Part shown: positions 27,335-36,203 of the stretch, in pieces | Layout: each line of letters begins with the position of its first letter | Numbering within the stretch: the first letter of the stretch is position 1 | NCBI GenBank assembly: GCA_963544755.1 | Contig: CAUUGH010000001.1 | Span: 66,067 to 130,066 of the forward strand | Source of the DNA: Selenomonas sp963544755 | Lineage (GTDB): Bacteria > Bacillota > Negativicutes > Selenomonadales > Selenomonadaceae | Length of the DNA stretch: 64,000 nucleotides | Direction: 5' to 3' | The notes under the pieces: model-generated | What the model was told of the DNA's origin: nothing | Databases searched by the model: none | Seen by the model: the letters and a program-made list of their open reading frames with translations, nothing else | Program-made: the position numbers and the translations under genes

Positions 27335-28157
27335 AACGCAGGAGCGTAAAAGCAGCGTAATGCGATGCCATTGTACCCATCTGTGCTTTTTGTGCAAAGA
27401 AGAAAAGCTGTTGCTGCAAGCGATTATTTTTAAACTCACTTGCGGCTTTAGCCATGTCGGTGGCGTTGTTTGTCGTCGAAGATGCCATGAGGTTTTCTTC
27501 TTCGGTGATGTAGTTTGCCGATTGGTAGTTTAGACGCTGTTGCGCTGCGCCGAGTGTCGTCGCTTGGTCGAGCGCTTTATTAAGTGCGTTTGATACCTTG
27601 TCGAGCGCATCGGCAATACCGGCGTTGGTACCGAGGTTTAGCGTGGATTTGCCATTGTCATCGGTAAGCCCGAGTGCTTTAGAACGCATATCGCTGAGGT
27701 TCGTGACGTTAGTCGTACCGTCTAAGGAGGCAACGCTTGCAGTCTTAGAGCCGTCGAGCAGGTTCATGCCGTTGTACTGGATGCCGGCGTTATCGTTGAT
27801 GCTGGCGATTGCCTGATCTACCATTTTGCCGAGATCGCGGCGGTCAGAGTCGCTGTTTGTGCCGTTAGCAGCGTTTAAAAGCGTTTGGTGCAGTTGCCCT
27901 AGTACATCGACAGTCGAACTTACGCCGCCTTCTGCTGTGCGGAGCATGGCATTAGTGCGCTGTGTGTTGGCGTTTGATTGACCTATAGCTGCGATGTTGG
28001 CATTCATGCGTACATCAATGGAATAAGCCGATGGACCAAAGACAGCAGAGGGATGTTTCGTGCCGCTTGCGATCTGTTTTGCAAGCTTGTTACCTGTATG
28101 GTTGATGCGGTTTAATGTCGAATGTTGCACAGGGCTGTTGCCGAATGTGATAGCCAT
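27333..28157 (-). CDS. Flagellin (short, divergent)
   Basis: Structural protein of the flagellar filament. The 274-aa product keeps the flagellin core: AEGGVSSTVDVLGQL, NAANGTNSDSDRRDLG, YNGMNLLDGS in the N-terminal domain, and DMAKAASEFKNNRLQQQ ending AAFTLLR in the C-terminal domain, where the terminal LLR is typical. The N-terminal D0 helix (MAITFGNSPVQHSTLNRIN) departs strongly from the common MxINxNxxxxxA pattern. The surface-exposed domains D2/D3 are absent. The GTG at 28166 sits too close to AAGGA, so ATG 28157 is chosen. It is monocistronic with a sigma-A-like promoter, and faces a dehydrogenase-glycosyltransferase pair. Confidence 0.88.
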   Translation of the reverse strand: MAITFGNSPVQHSTLNRINHTGNKLAKQIASGTKHPSAVFGPSAYSIDVRMNANIAAIGQSNANTQRTNAMLRTAEGGVSSTVDVLGQLHQTLLNAANGTNSDSDRRDLGKMVDQAIASINDNAGIQYNGMNLLDGSKTASVASLDGTTNVTNLSDMRSKALGLTDDNGKSTLNLGTNAGIADALDKVSNALNKALDQATTLGAAQQRLNYQSANYITEEENLMASSTTNNATDMAKAASEFKNNRLQQQLFFFAQKAQMGTMASHYAAFTLLR

Positions 28158-28211
28158 GGAGTACACGTCCTTTCTTCGATAAAGCGATAAAATTTCTGTT
28201 TAGATATTTGT

Positions 28212-28240
28212 ATTATAATAGAAAGCAAAAAAAAAGGCAA
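28212..28240 (-). promoter_or_regulatory. Promoter of the flagellin gene
   Basis: On the minus strand TTGCCT (28240-28235), 17 bp, TATAAT (28217-28212). This fits the housekeeping sigma factor. No sigma-28 (TAAA, GCCGATAA) sequence is evident. Confidence 0.65.
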
Positions 28241-28337
28241 GACTTTTTCACTATGAAAAGTTTTTGCAAATTTACCGGGCATCATCTTCGCCTTGACGGT
28301 GGCTGTCACTGCCCGTCTTTAAATGTGTAAACGCGGC

Positions 28338-28357
28338 AATATAATGTGAATTATATT
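28338..28357. promoter_or_regulatory. Palindromic site in the flagellin/dehydrogenase gap
   Basis: Perfect 8-bp inverted repeat AATATAAT / ATTATATT with GTGA between the arms. A TATAAT lies within it. The 527-bp gap from 28158 to 28684 otherwise holds the flagellin promoter and a hairpin at 28428-28461; no gene is seen in it. Confidence 0.4.
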
Positions 28358-28427
28358 AAACTGTACGCAATTATATGGAACATGGGAAGTCACGCGCCTG
28401 TGGGCTTGACTTCTTGGACTTTTCCAG

Positions 28428-28461
28428 CAAAAGCAGCTCATCTAGATGGATGGGCTGCTTT
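28428..28461 (+). terminator. Orphan terminator-like hairpin
   Basis: Stem AAAGCAGC / GCTGCTTT with trailing T residues. No coding region precedes it on the plus strand; a stem GAAGTCA / TGACTTC lies 35 bases upstream. A short untranslated transcript from about 28350 to 28462 is possible. Confidence 0.5.
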
Positions 28462-28684
28462 TTATATTGGAGTGCTAAGCTAAGGCTAGCTAAGAAAAGC
28501 ATCCTCTATGAAAGTATAAACGTAGGCGTAAGCGGTAAAGTGTGGTATACTGATAGAAAAAGAAGATGTTTTTTAGCGAGGGCGCGACATTTTTGCAAAG
28601 AAAATAAGCTTTTTGCCGTGTGCAGTAAAAAGTAAGCGAACTGTTAGAAAAATGTGGAGCATGGCAACGAAGGGATGTGGCGAA

Positions 28685-29737
28685 ATGAAGGCTTTGCGGC
28701 TTTATGGGGTGCGCGATCTGCGCTTAGAGGAGGTCGCACTACCTGAGTGCGCGTCTGATGAGGTGCTGCTTGAGGTCAAGGCAGCAGCTATCAGCCATTC
28801 TGACATCAAGAGCGTCTTTGAAACAGGTGTCGGGATGGCACCACGCATCCTTGGTCATGAATTTGTCGGGCGTGTTGTAAAGGCAGAAGATACAGCACTC
28901 ATCGGTCGTGCGGCAGTGGCTTATCCGCTGCTTTTTTGTGGGCGTTGTTCGGCGTGTATTGATGGGCGCCCTTATGATTGTAACGCGATGGAGTTTTACG
29001 GAAAGCAGCGTGCCGGCGGCATGGCACAGTTTGTGGCGGTCAAAAAGCGCAATTTGGTTTTTTTGCCGCCTGATGTGAGCTTTCGCGCGGCAGTTTTGAC
29101 AGGTCCTGCGGCGGTGGCGCTGCACGCTTTTCAAAAGACAGGCGTCATGGCCGGCTCTACGCTTGCGATCTTTGGCATAGGCTCTATCGGGCTGACGTTG
29201 GCAAGCTGGGCGCGCGAACATGGTGTTAAAAATATTATATTGGTCGCACGCACGGCAGAAAAAGCAGCTTTTGCACGCTCTTTGGGATTTTTGCAATCGG
29301 TCGCTATTGATAGTACGGATGTCTATAGTTATATAATGCGTATTTCAGCAGGACGCGGTGCAGATGCGTGCGTCGAAGGGCTAGGTGAGGGCGGCGCGTT
29401 AGAAACGGCGCTTCTTTTAGTAAAGCGCAATGGGCGTGTGGTACTCATGGGCAGACCGGAAAAAAGTTTGCAGATGACAGGGCTGATGTATGATTTGCTA
29501 TTGCAAAAAGAAATAGAGATCTACGGCGCGTGGAAGAGCAGCCTAAACACGCGCCCTAAAGAGTGGCTAGAGGCGATGAATGCGATGCGAAGCCGTGCCG
29601 TCGATGCCGAAGCTCTCATCACGCATACGTTTTCTTTTGAAGAGTATAAAAAGGCATTTTCTTTGGTGCATGAACAAAAGGAGATGTATTGCAGGGTGCT
29701 TTTTGTAAATGAGGAGAAAGATGCAAATGTGTGCTGA
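28685..29737 (+). CDS. Zinc-dependent alcohol dehydrogenase family protein (sugar-alcohol-phosphate type)
   Basis: A 350-aa medium-chain dehydrogenase/reductase resembling galactitol-1-phosphate 5-dehydrogenase. The structural zinc site CGRCSACIDGRPYDC is intact, the GHEFVGRV motif and the NAD(P)-binding IFGIGSIGLTLASWA are present. The usual catalytic zinc ligand in the GICGSD motif is replaced: the sequence reads AAISHSDIK, with Ser where Cys is expected. It starts at 28685 behind AAGGGATG; the longer frame from 28613 is not homologous. It overlaps the glycosyltransferase gene, so the two act in one operon, perhaps providing a sugar precursor. Confidence 0.85.
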   Translation: MKALRLYGVRDLRLEEVALPECASDEVLLEVKAAAISHSDIKSVFETGVGMAPRILGHEFVGRVVKAEDTALIGRAAVAYPLLFCGRCSACIDGRPYDCNAMEFYGKQRAGGMAQFVAVKKRNLVFLPPDVSFRAAVLTGPAAVALHAFQKTGVMAGSTLAIFGIGSIGLTLASWAREHGVKNIILVARTAEKAAFARSLGFLQSVAIDSTDVYSYIMRISAGRGADACVEGLGEGGALETALLLVKRNGRVVLMGRPEKSLQMTGLMYDLLLQKEIEIYGAWKSSLNTRPKEWLEAMNAMRSRAVDAEALITHTFSFEEYKKAFSLVHEQKEMYCRVLFVNEEKDANVC

Positions 29738-31547
29738 TGAGTGTCAAAAGGTAGTGCGTGCTAAAGAGGTGTGTAAAGCGTCTTTTGCCGATTTGCTAGG
29801 TGAGGCAAGCCGTCTTTTTGCTTGTGCACATTATGAAAAGGTACGTAAGCTCATGGAGTCGGCGCTTTCTTCTTTTAAAGAAGCGCCGGAAGATTTTTCG
29901 CAGGCGGCAAAAGAGCTTATCGAGATTCGCTATGTACTGGCGGCATCTTTGGTACAGCTTGGTGATTACAAGGCGGCGCGAAAAGTGATTGCAGATATTA
30001 AAGCGCGCGATAAAGAGCATCCGGGTGCGGCATTGCAGGAGATTTATATAGAAAAGGGCGAGGGCAAGACGTGTACGGAGATGGTGCGTTTGCAACGGCT
30101 CGTCGCTTGGCTTAAAAAGCAGCTGAAAAAAGATGCACCGACTGAGCTTTTGGCGTATTATCAAAAACTGCTCGCCGAAAGCTATAGCCTCTTAGGATCC
30201 GCGCTGACACGTGCAGGAAGAGCCGGCGAGGGCGTTTTGGCGTTTTTACATTCTAGCCGCCTAGAAAAAGATGATGAAAAGCGTATCGAAGAATATAGTA
30301 ACGCCCTTTTTACATATAATTACCTCAGCGAAAAAGAGCGTGCGCCGTTTTCAAAGCTTCTTACAGGCTTTAATAGCTTCTTTCGCCTAGAAGATCGTTT
30401 GCAGCTTACGCCTTACAAGCACGAGCGGCTGCACATCGGCTATATTTCGCCCGATCTTTGCTATCACCCCGTCGCTTTTTTCTTGCTGCCACTTTTGCGC
30501 GCTTTTGATCGCACGCGTTTTTCGGTCTTTTGCTATGCCAATAATTCTGAAGATGCTGTATCGCGCACTATGGCGCAGCAAGAAGGAGTTTTATGGCGAA
30601 ATATTTTAGATCTTACGCCAAAGGCGGCAGCTAGGCAGATAGCAGATGATGAAATTGACATTTTAGTGGATTTGGCGGGGCATACTTGTAATAATTGTTT
30701 GCCGATCTTAGCAAAAAAGCCGGCGCCCGTACAGATTACAGGCATCGGCTACATGGGGCGCACGGGGCTTTTAGCGATCGACTATCTGCTTTCAGATACC
30801 GTGCTAGATCCAGATAAAACGACTGCGGCACAAAATACAAGTGAAATTGCTCTGCGGCTTTTTCATAGCCATTTATGCTACCTGCCTTTTATCGCCATGC
30901 CGGATGTGTCGCCGCCGCCTTGTCTTTTACGCGGTTTTATCACCTTTGGCTGCTTTAATAATTACAGCAAAGTCACAGATGAGATGCTGCTTCTTTGGCG
31001 GCGCTTACTTACCGATCTGCCTACGGCACGGCTTCTTTTAAAGAGTAGGCTTTTTAATACTGAAGAGGGCAAAATGCTTGCAAGGGAGCGTTTTTGGCGG
31101 CTAGGGCTGGATGTGGTGCGTATCGAGCTGCGTAGCTTTTCAGCCAACCATCTTAAAGAATATGCCGATATGGACATCGCGCTTGACACATCGCCTTATA
31201 CGGGCGGGCTTACGACGTGTGAGGCGCTTTATATGGGCGTTCCCGTGGTGACGCTTTGCGGCAAAAGTCATGGCGCACGCTTTGGCGCGAGTTTACTTAA
31301 AAATGCAAACCTTATAGAGCTGATCGCTTATAGTAAGGCGCAATATATAGACATCGCCAAAACACTTGCCGCATCACCTGAAACGCTTACCTATCTGCGA
31401 GAAAAACAGCGCAGCATACTGCAAACATCGCCGTTGATGGACTTTCGCCGCTATGTAAAAGAAGTAGAAGCGGCATATGAATATGTTTGGCAAATACAAA
31501 AAAGCAAGCAGAGCGGACAAAATGCCTTTGCGGCATCGTCTCCTTGA
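29721..31547 (+). CDS. O-GlcNAc transferase-like (SPINDLY) glycosyltransferase, GT41
   Basis: A 608-aa cytoplasmic protein with an N-terminal TPR-like helical region (residues about 20-190) and a C-terminal GT41 O-linked N-acetylglucosamine transferase domain: LHIGYISPDLCYHPVAFFL near residue 240, PVQITGIGYMGRTGL, IDYLLSDTVLDP, and SPYTGGLTTCEALYMGVPV, which is the nucleotide-sugar binding region. ATG 29721 is 4 bases after GGAG; ATG 29709 and 29727 are alternatives. Bacterial members attach sugars to Ser/Thr of proteins, including flagellin. Divergent from the flagellin gene, so flagellin glycosylation is the leading hypothesis. Confidence 0.88.
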   Translation: MQMCADECQKVVRAKEVCKASFADLLGEASRLFACAHYEKVRKLMESALSSFKEAPEDFSQAAKELIEIRYVLAASLVQLGDYKAARKVIADIKARDKEHPGAALQEIYIEKGEGKTCTEMVRLQRLVAWLKKQLKKDAPTELLAYYQKLLAESYSLLGSALTRAGRAGEGVLAFLHSSRLEKDDEKRIEEYSNALFTYNYLSEKERAPFSKLLTGFNSFFRLEDRLQLTPYKHERLHIGYISPDLCYHPVAFFLLPLLRAFDRTRFSVFCYANNSEDAVSRTMAQQEGVLWRNILDLTPKAAARQIADDEIDILVDLAGHTCNNCLPILAKKPAPVQITGIGYMGRTGLLAIDYLLSDTVLDPDKTTAAQNTSEIALRLFHSHLCYLPFIAMPDVSPPPCLLRGFITFGCFNNYSKVTDEMLLLWRRLLTDLPTARLLLKSRLFNTEEGKMLARERFWRLGLDVVRIELRSFSANHLKEYADMDIALDTSPYTGGLTTCEALYMGVPVVTLCGKSHGARFGASLLKNANLIELIAYSKAQYIDIAKTLAASPETLTYLREKQRSILQTSPLMDFRRYVKEVEAAYEYVWQIQKSKQSGQNAFAASSP

Positions 31548-31626
31548 CAGAGCAAAAAAGATATGACAAGATGATATTATCAGCGCTTTTTAAAATTCGT
31601 AAACGATATATTTTTGAGGTGAGAAC

Positions 31627-34053
31627 GTGGATTTTGGCGAGGGGAAGATTGTTCCTATAGATCTTGCAAGTGAGATGAAAGATTCTTATATTGACTATGC
31701 CATGAGCGTTATCGTTGCACGCGCCCTGCCGGATGTGCGCGACGGTCTAAAGCCTGTGCATCGGCGCATCCTCTATGCGATGCAAGAAGCCGGCATGGGA
31801 TCGGCAAAGCCATATAAAAAGTCGGCGCGTATCGTCGGCGAAGTTTTAGGTAAATATCATCCGCATGGCGACAGCTCCGTTTATGATGCCATCGTGCGCA
31901 TGGCGCAGGATTTTTCCATGCGCTATATGCTTGCCGACGGGCATGGCAACTTCGGCTCGGTAGACGGCGATCCGGCGGCAGCGATGCGCTATACAGAAGT
32001 GCGTATGTCAAAGGTCGCAGAACTAATGCTGCAAGACATCGACAAAGAAACGGTGGATTTTGCACCAAACTATGACGAGTCATTAAAAGAGCCGACGGTG
32101 CTTCCCTCTAAGCTGCCGCAGCTTCTTACAAACGGCACTTCAGGCATTGCCGTCGGCATGGCGACGAACATTCCGCCGCACAATATGCAAGAAGTCATAG
32201 ATGCCGCTTTGATGCTCATTGCCCGTCCTGAAACGACGATCGAAGAGCTGATGAGCGTTATAAAAGGGCCTGATTTTCCAACGGCAGGTCTTATCTTAGG
32301 AAAAGAAGGCATTAGTAAAGCATATAAGACGGGGCGCGGCGTCATAAAAATGCGTGCGCGTGTGCATATTGAAACGACATCGAGCGCTAAATCGCGCATC
32401 GTCGTGACAGAATTGCCCTATCAAGTAAATAAGGCGCGTCTTGTCGAAAAGATCGCAGAGCTAGTGCGTGATAAAGCGATTGAGGGCATCACCGCGCTAA
32501 ACGATGAGTCTGACAGAAGCGGTATGCGTATCGTTATCGACGTGCGCCGCGATACGAATGCCAACGTCATATTAAATCAACTTTATAAGCACACACAGCT
32601 GCAAGATAGCTTCGGCGTTATCATGCTAGCTTTAGTAGACGGCAGTCCGCGCATACTCACTCTAAAAGAAGTGCTGTCTTACTACATCAAGCATCAGCAA
32701 GATGTTATCACGCGGCGCACGCAGCATGAGCTTAACAAAGCTGAAATACGCGCCCATATATTACAAGGGCTAATCGTCGCCTTAGATAATTTAGATGCCG
32801 TCATCTCTGCCATTCGCGAAAGCCGCACGGCAGATATAGCTCGTGAGCGTCTTATGGATGGTTTTAAGTTAAGCGAAAAGCAGGCACAAGCGATCCTTGA
32901 TTTGCGCCTACAGCGTTTGACAGGCTTAGAGCGCGAAAAGATCGAAGAAGAATATCAGGAAATATTAAAAACAATCGACTGGCTAAAAGCCGTTCTTGCA
33001 GACGAGGGCAAAATTGACGCGATCATTAAAGAAGAGCTTACAACAGTGCGCGAAAAGTACGGCGATAAGCGGCGCACAGAAATAACTGTCGATACGTCAG
33101 AACTTAATGTCGAAGATCTAATAGCGCAAGAAGATGTTGTTATCACACTTACGCATAACAACTACATTAAGCGTATGCCGCTTGATACTTACCGCAGGCA
33201 AAAGCGCGGCGGTGTCGGCATAACGGGTATGGGTACAAAAGAAACCGACTTTGTTGAAAACATTCTCGTAACTACGACGCACCACATCATCTTATTTTTC
33301 ACGAACCGTGGGCGCGTCTACTGTCTAAAAGCCTATGAAATACCCGAAGCGAGCCGTCAGGCAAAGGGTACGGCGATCATCAATCTCCTGCAATTAGAAA
33401 GCGGCGAGGCGATCACGGCGGTCATTCAGGTAAAAGAGTTTTTGCCCGAGTGCTACCTTTTTATGGCGACGAAAAAAGGCATTGTGAAAAAGACAAGCCT
33501 TTCTGAATTTCAAGCGATCCGCAAAGGTGGCTTAAACGCCATCAATTTAGACGCAGACGATGAACTTATCGGTGTCAAATGCACAGACGGTGATAAAAAA
33601 ATCATTTTAGGCACGGCGAGCGGTATGGCAGTCGCCTTTGCTGAAGATGATGTGCGCTCAATGGGGCGCACGGCGCGTGGTGTCAAGGGCATCAACCTAA
33701 AAAGCGGCGATGTGGTAATAGGTATGGATAACCTCGCTAGAAATGCCCAAGTCTTAACCGTCACAGAAGACGGCTACGGAAAGCGTACAGAAACGAGCGA
33801 ATACCGCTTGCAGACGCGTGGCGGCAAAGGTCTTATCAACATGAAAGTCACCGAAAAGACAGGTGCTGTCATCGGTCTTAAAGTCGTGCGTCCGGAACAA
33901 GAGCTAATTCTCATCACGACAGCAGGCATCGTCATCCGCACTAAGATCGATGAAATCTCCATCATCAGCCGCAATACACAAGGCGTTAAGATAATGCGCC
34001 TTGCAGAAAGCGACAAGGTAGCATCATTTGCGGCGATGGAGCAAAAAGATTGA
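31627..34053 (+). CDS. gyrA: DNA gyrase subunit A
   Basis: A-subunit of DNA gyrase, which introduces negative supercoils and is the fluoroquinolone target. The 808-aa protein starts at GTG 31627 (AGGTG upstream) and has the catalytic Tyr in AAMRYTEVRM near residue 122. The quinolone-resistance region reads HPHGDSSVYDAIVRMAQ; Ser at the position of E. coli 83 and Asp at 87 are the sensitive residues. The C-terminal beta-pinwheel has six blades, including a GyrA box QRQ-type motif here as YRRQKRGGVGI. gyrB is not adjacent. It is followed by an intrinsic terminator. Confidence 0.97.
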   Translation: MDFGEGKIVPIDLASEMKDSYIDYAMSVIVARALPDVRDGLKPVHRRILYAMQEAGMGSAKPYKKSARIVGEVLGKYHPHGDSSVYDAIVRMAQDFSMRYMLADGHGNFGSVDGDPAAAMRYTEVRMSKVAELMLQDIDKETVDFAPNYDESLKEPTVLPSKLPQLLTNGTSGIAVGMATNIPPHNMQEVIDAALMLIARPETTIEELMSVIKGPDFPTAGLILGKEGISKAYKTGRGVIKMRARVHIETTSSAKSRIVVTELPYQVNKARLVEKIAELVRDKAIEGITALNDESDRSGMRIVIDVRRDTNANVILNQLYKHTQLQDSFGVIMLALVDGSPRILTLKEVLSYYIKHQQDVITRRTQHELNKAEIRAHILQGLIVALDNLDAVISAIRESRTADIARERLMDGFKLSEKQAQAILDLRLQRLTGLEREKIEEEYQEILKTIDWLKAVLADEGKIDAIIKEELTTVREKYGDKRRTEITVDTSELNVEDLIAQEDVVITLTHNNYIKRMPLDTYRRQKRGGVGITGMGTKETDFVENILVTTTHHIILFFTNRGRVYCLKAYEIPEASRQAKGTAIINLLQLESGEAITAVIQVKEFLPECYLFMATKKGIVKKTSLSEFQAIRKGGLNAINLDADDELIGVKCTDGDKKIILGTASGMAVAFAEDDVRSMGRTARGVKGINLKSGDVVIGMDNLARNAQVLTVTEDGYGKRTETSEYRLQTRGGKGLINMKVTEKTGAVIGLKVVRPEQELILITTAGIVIRTKIDEISIISRNTQGVKIMRLAESDKVASFAAMEQKD

Positions 34054-34060
34054 TATTTTT

Positions 34061-34095
34061 AATGGGCTGTGACCATTGTCTACAGCCCATTTTTT
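34061..34095 (+). terminator. Intrinsic terminator after gyrA
   Basis: Stem AATGGGCTGT / ACAGCCCATT with an 11-base loop, followed by T5. Confidence 0.9.
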
Positions 34096-34113
34096 GCGTC
34101 CATCTAATAGCAA

Positions 34114-34171
34114 CTAAAAAATCCCATCTCCATAAGCAACGCATCTTAGCATTGCCTATGGAGATGGGATT
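34114..34171 (-). terminator. rpsT: Intrinsic terminator of rpsT
   Basis: A 15-bp perfect stem (34120-34134 and 34157-34171) with an inner GCAA/TTGC pair, followed on the minus strand by T6. It lies 100 bases past the rpsT stop, beyond the repeat element. Confidence 0.8.
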
Positions 34172-34188
34172 CTAGCTACGCCCCCACT

Positions 34189-34258
34189 TTGTTGACGATA
34201 AGAAAATAACGTAGATGCGTGAAGCCGGGTGGCTGAAATTATCAGTGGCTTTCCAGCA
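34189..34258. repeat. Short inverted-repeat element, copy B
   Basis: Contains the family right arm TTATCAGTGGCTTTCC (34239-34254) and the internal AGATGCGTGAAG also found in copy C. The left arm GTTGACGATAAG is degenerate. It lies within the rpsT 3' untranslated region. Confidence 0.6.
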
Positions 34259-34274
34259 TCATAGCAAACTTTCC

Positions 34275-34538
34275 TTATGCCATAGCATTGACTTTACGAG
34301 CAAGGCGCGATTTTTTACGAGCGGCGCAATTTTTATGAAACACATGGTTTGCAGCAGCTTGATCGATCGTCTTGTAGGCGGCTTTCAAAAAGGACTTAGC
34401 GTCTTCTGCCTCTCCTTTTTCCACCGCATCAAGAACATGGCGCGAAGCTGTGCGTACGCGAGATTTTTCCGCAGCGTTTCGCGTGTGGCGTTTCTTATCC
34501 TTTTTTACGCTTTGAATGGATGCTTTGATATTTGGCAA
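34275..34538 (-). CDS. rpsT: 30S ribosomal protein S20
   Basis: Primary 16S rRNA-binding protein of the small subunit. The 87-aa product reads (M)PNIKASIQSVKKDKKRHTRN and ends ARKKSRLARKVNAMA, typical S20. The start is TTG at 34538: a strong GGGGAGG lies 8 bases upstream and S20 proteins begin MPNIK. The ATG at 34565 would put the binding site inside the gene. Monocistronic, with a long terminator hairpin downstream. Confidence 0.96.
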   Translation of the reverse strand: MPNIKASIQSVKKDKKRHTRNAAEKSRVRTASRHVLDAVEKGEAEDAKSFLKAAYKTIDQAAANHVFHKNCAARKKSRLARKVNAMA

Positions 34539-34712
34539 ATTTTTCACCTCCCCCTCAAAAATCACACGCTAGTATATTAGCATGGATGCTTGAAAATTGC
34601 AAGGTTAATTCCTCGGCAAAGCAAAGAGGTGAAGATTGCAAGTTTTAGTATTTGCAGGATAAGAAACATAATACCTAAAAGGCATCAGTTATAAAAAAAG
34701 TGCATTTTCCCC

Positions 34713-34740
34713 TTGACAAATTAAAAAAATGTGCGATACT
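34713..34740 (+). promoter_or_regulatory. Promoter of the glcD-glcF operon
   Basis: TTGACA at 34713-34718 and GATACT at 34735-34740 with a 16-bp spacer; a second -10-like TATAAT is at 34742-34747. About 75 bases before ATG 34815. Confidence 0.72.
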
Positions 34741-34814
34741 TATAATAAAGTTAGTTATCTTATGATATGATTTGTTTATATATCTATTTTTCAACAGAAA
34801 GAGGTGTATCTTCT

Positions 34815-36200
34815 ATGCAAAAGCAGCAGTTGGCAGAGGAGATGGCAAAGATCGTTGGCAAAGAGTATGTTCAGTCAAAAGAAGAAGAGCTATATTCTTA
34901 TGCTTATGATGCGACGCCGGGGCATATCTATATGCCGGATGTCGTCGTAAGCCCTAGCACGACGCTAGAGGTTTCAGATGTCTTAAAGTTTGCTAATGCA
35001 CATAAAATTCCCGTCTATACGCGTGGTTCCGGTACGAACCTTTCGGCAGGCACAGCTCCTTTAAAGGGCGGCATTGTTCTTTCGATGCTTCGCTTCAAAA
35101 AGATCATAGATGTTGATCTGGAAAATCTCATTGCCGAAGTCGAAGCCGGCGTTATCGTACAAGACATCAATGATCACATCGCGCAGTTTGGTCTTATCTA
35201 TCCGCCGGATCCTGGCACGGTCAAGACCGCAAGTCTTGGCGGTACGATTGCGGAAAATTCCGGGGGGCTGCGCGGCTTAAAATATGGCATTACAAAAAAC
35301 TATGTGCAGGGTCTTGAGGTCGTTTTAGCAAACGGCGATGTCATAAATACGGGCGGCAAAAATGTAAAGGACGTTTCCGGCTATGACATGACGAAGCTTT
35401 TTACAGGCTCTGAAGGTACGCTGGGCATCATCACGAAGGCGCTTTTAAAGCTTTTGCCGGCACCTGAAAAGACTAAGAGCATGGTCGCCGTCTTTGATAC
35501 GATCGAAGATGCAGGCCGCGCCGTTTCCGGCATCATCGCGGCGAAGATCATTCCTGCGACACTTGAGATTTTAGATAATGCAACGATTCGTACGGTTGAA
35601 GACTTCATGCACGTCGGGCTGCCGACGGATGCTGATGCGATTCTTCTCATTGAGGTAGATGGTCATCCGATAGTCGTCGAAGACGAAGCGACCAAGGTTA
35701 TGAAGGTGTTAAAGGAAAATAACGCTCGCGAAGTTACGCTAGCGCGTGATGCCAAGCATAAAGAGCAGCTTTGGACGGCTCGCCGCATGGCGCTTCCTTG
35801 CCTTGCCAAGCTGCGCCCGACGACTTTTGTTGAGGATGCGACGGTGCCAAGGAGCAAGATACCGGCATTTTTGGATATTGTAAAAAAGGCGTCAAAGGAT
35901 CATAATGTCACAATCGGTACCTTTGGTCATGCAGGTGACGGCAATATGCATCCGACGATCGTTTGTGATCTTAGAGATGAAGAGGAAACAAAGCGAGTGC
36001 ATCAAGCGATGGACGACATTTTTCGCGGCGCCGTAGAGCTTGGCGGCACGCTTTCAGGCGAGCATGGCATAGGTCTTGGCAAGCTGCCTTGGATGGAGCT
36101 GCAGCACGGCAAGGCAGGCATGGCAGCCATGCGGCAGGTAAAACGCGCACTTGATCCGAATCTTATTTTAAACCCCGGCAAATTGATTGGAGAGTGCTAA
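34815..36200 (+). CDS. glcD: FAD-linked 2-hydroxyacid dehydrogenase, GlcD/LldD-type subunit
   Basis: FAD-binding subunit that oxidises glycolate or D-lactate and passes electrons to its iron-sulfur partner. The 461-aa protein has the VAO/PCMH FAD domain (YTRGSGTNLSAGTAPLKGG, PPDPGTVKTASLGGTIAENSGG split across the flavin site) and a C-terminal FAD-linked oxidase domain ending GEHGIGLGKLPWM and LDPNLILNPGKL. ATG 34815 follows AGAGGTG by 8 bases; the longer frame to 34767 adds an unrelated hydrophobic lead. It is 3 bases from glcF. Whether the substrate is glycolate, D-lactate or another hydroxyacid is not resolved by sequence. Confidence 0.92.
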   Translation: MQKQQLAEEMAKIVGKEYVQSKEEELYSYAYDATPGHIYMPDVVVSPSTTLEVSDVLKFANAHKIPVYTRGSGTNLSAGTAPLKGGIVLSMLRFKKIIDVDLENLIAEVEAGVIVQDINDHIAQFGLIYPPDPGTVKTASLGGTIAENSGGLRGLKYGITKNYVQGLEVVLANGDVINTGGKNVKDVSGYDMTKLFTGSEGTLGIITKALLKLLPAPEKTKSMVAVFDTIEDAGRAVSGIIAAKIIPATLEILDNATIRTVEDFMHVGLPTDADAILLIEVDGHPIVVEDEATKVMKVLKENNAREVTLARDAKHKEQLWTARRMALPCLAKLRPTTFVEDATVPRSKIPAFLDIVKKASKDHNVTIGTFGHAGDGNMHPTIVCDLRDEEETKRVHQAMDDIFRGAVELGGTLSGEHGIGLGKLPWMELQHGKAGMAAMRQVKRALDPNLILNPGKLIGEC

Positions 36201-36203
36201 GTT

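Noticed and set aside
28245..28315. A possible c-di-GMP riboswitch on the minus strand before flagellin
   Set aside because: Only a few bases resemble the GEMM consensus and the region lies upstream of the apparent promoter, so it would not be transcribed.
28375..28635. An 86-codon plus-strand reading frame in the flagellin/dehydrogenase gap
   Set aside because: It has no ribosome binding site, runs through a terminator-like hairpin and its protein has no recognisable composition or motif.
34215..34580. A 121-codon plus-strand reading frame
   Set aside because: It is antisense to rpsT, whose S20 identity is certain.
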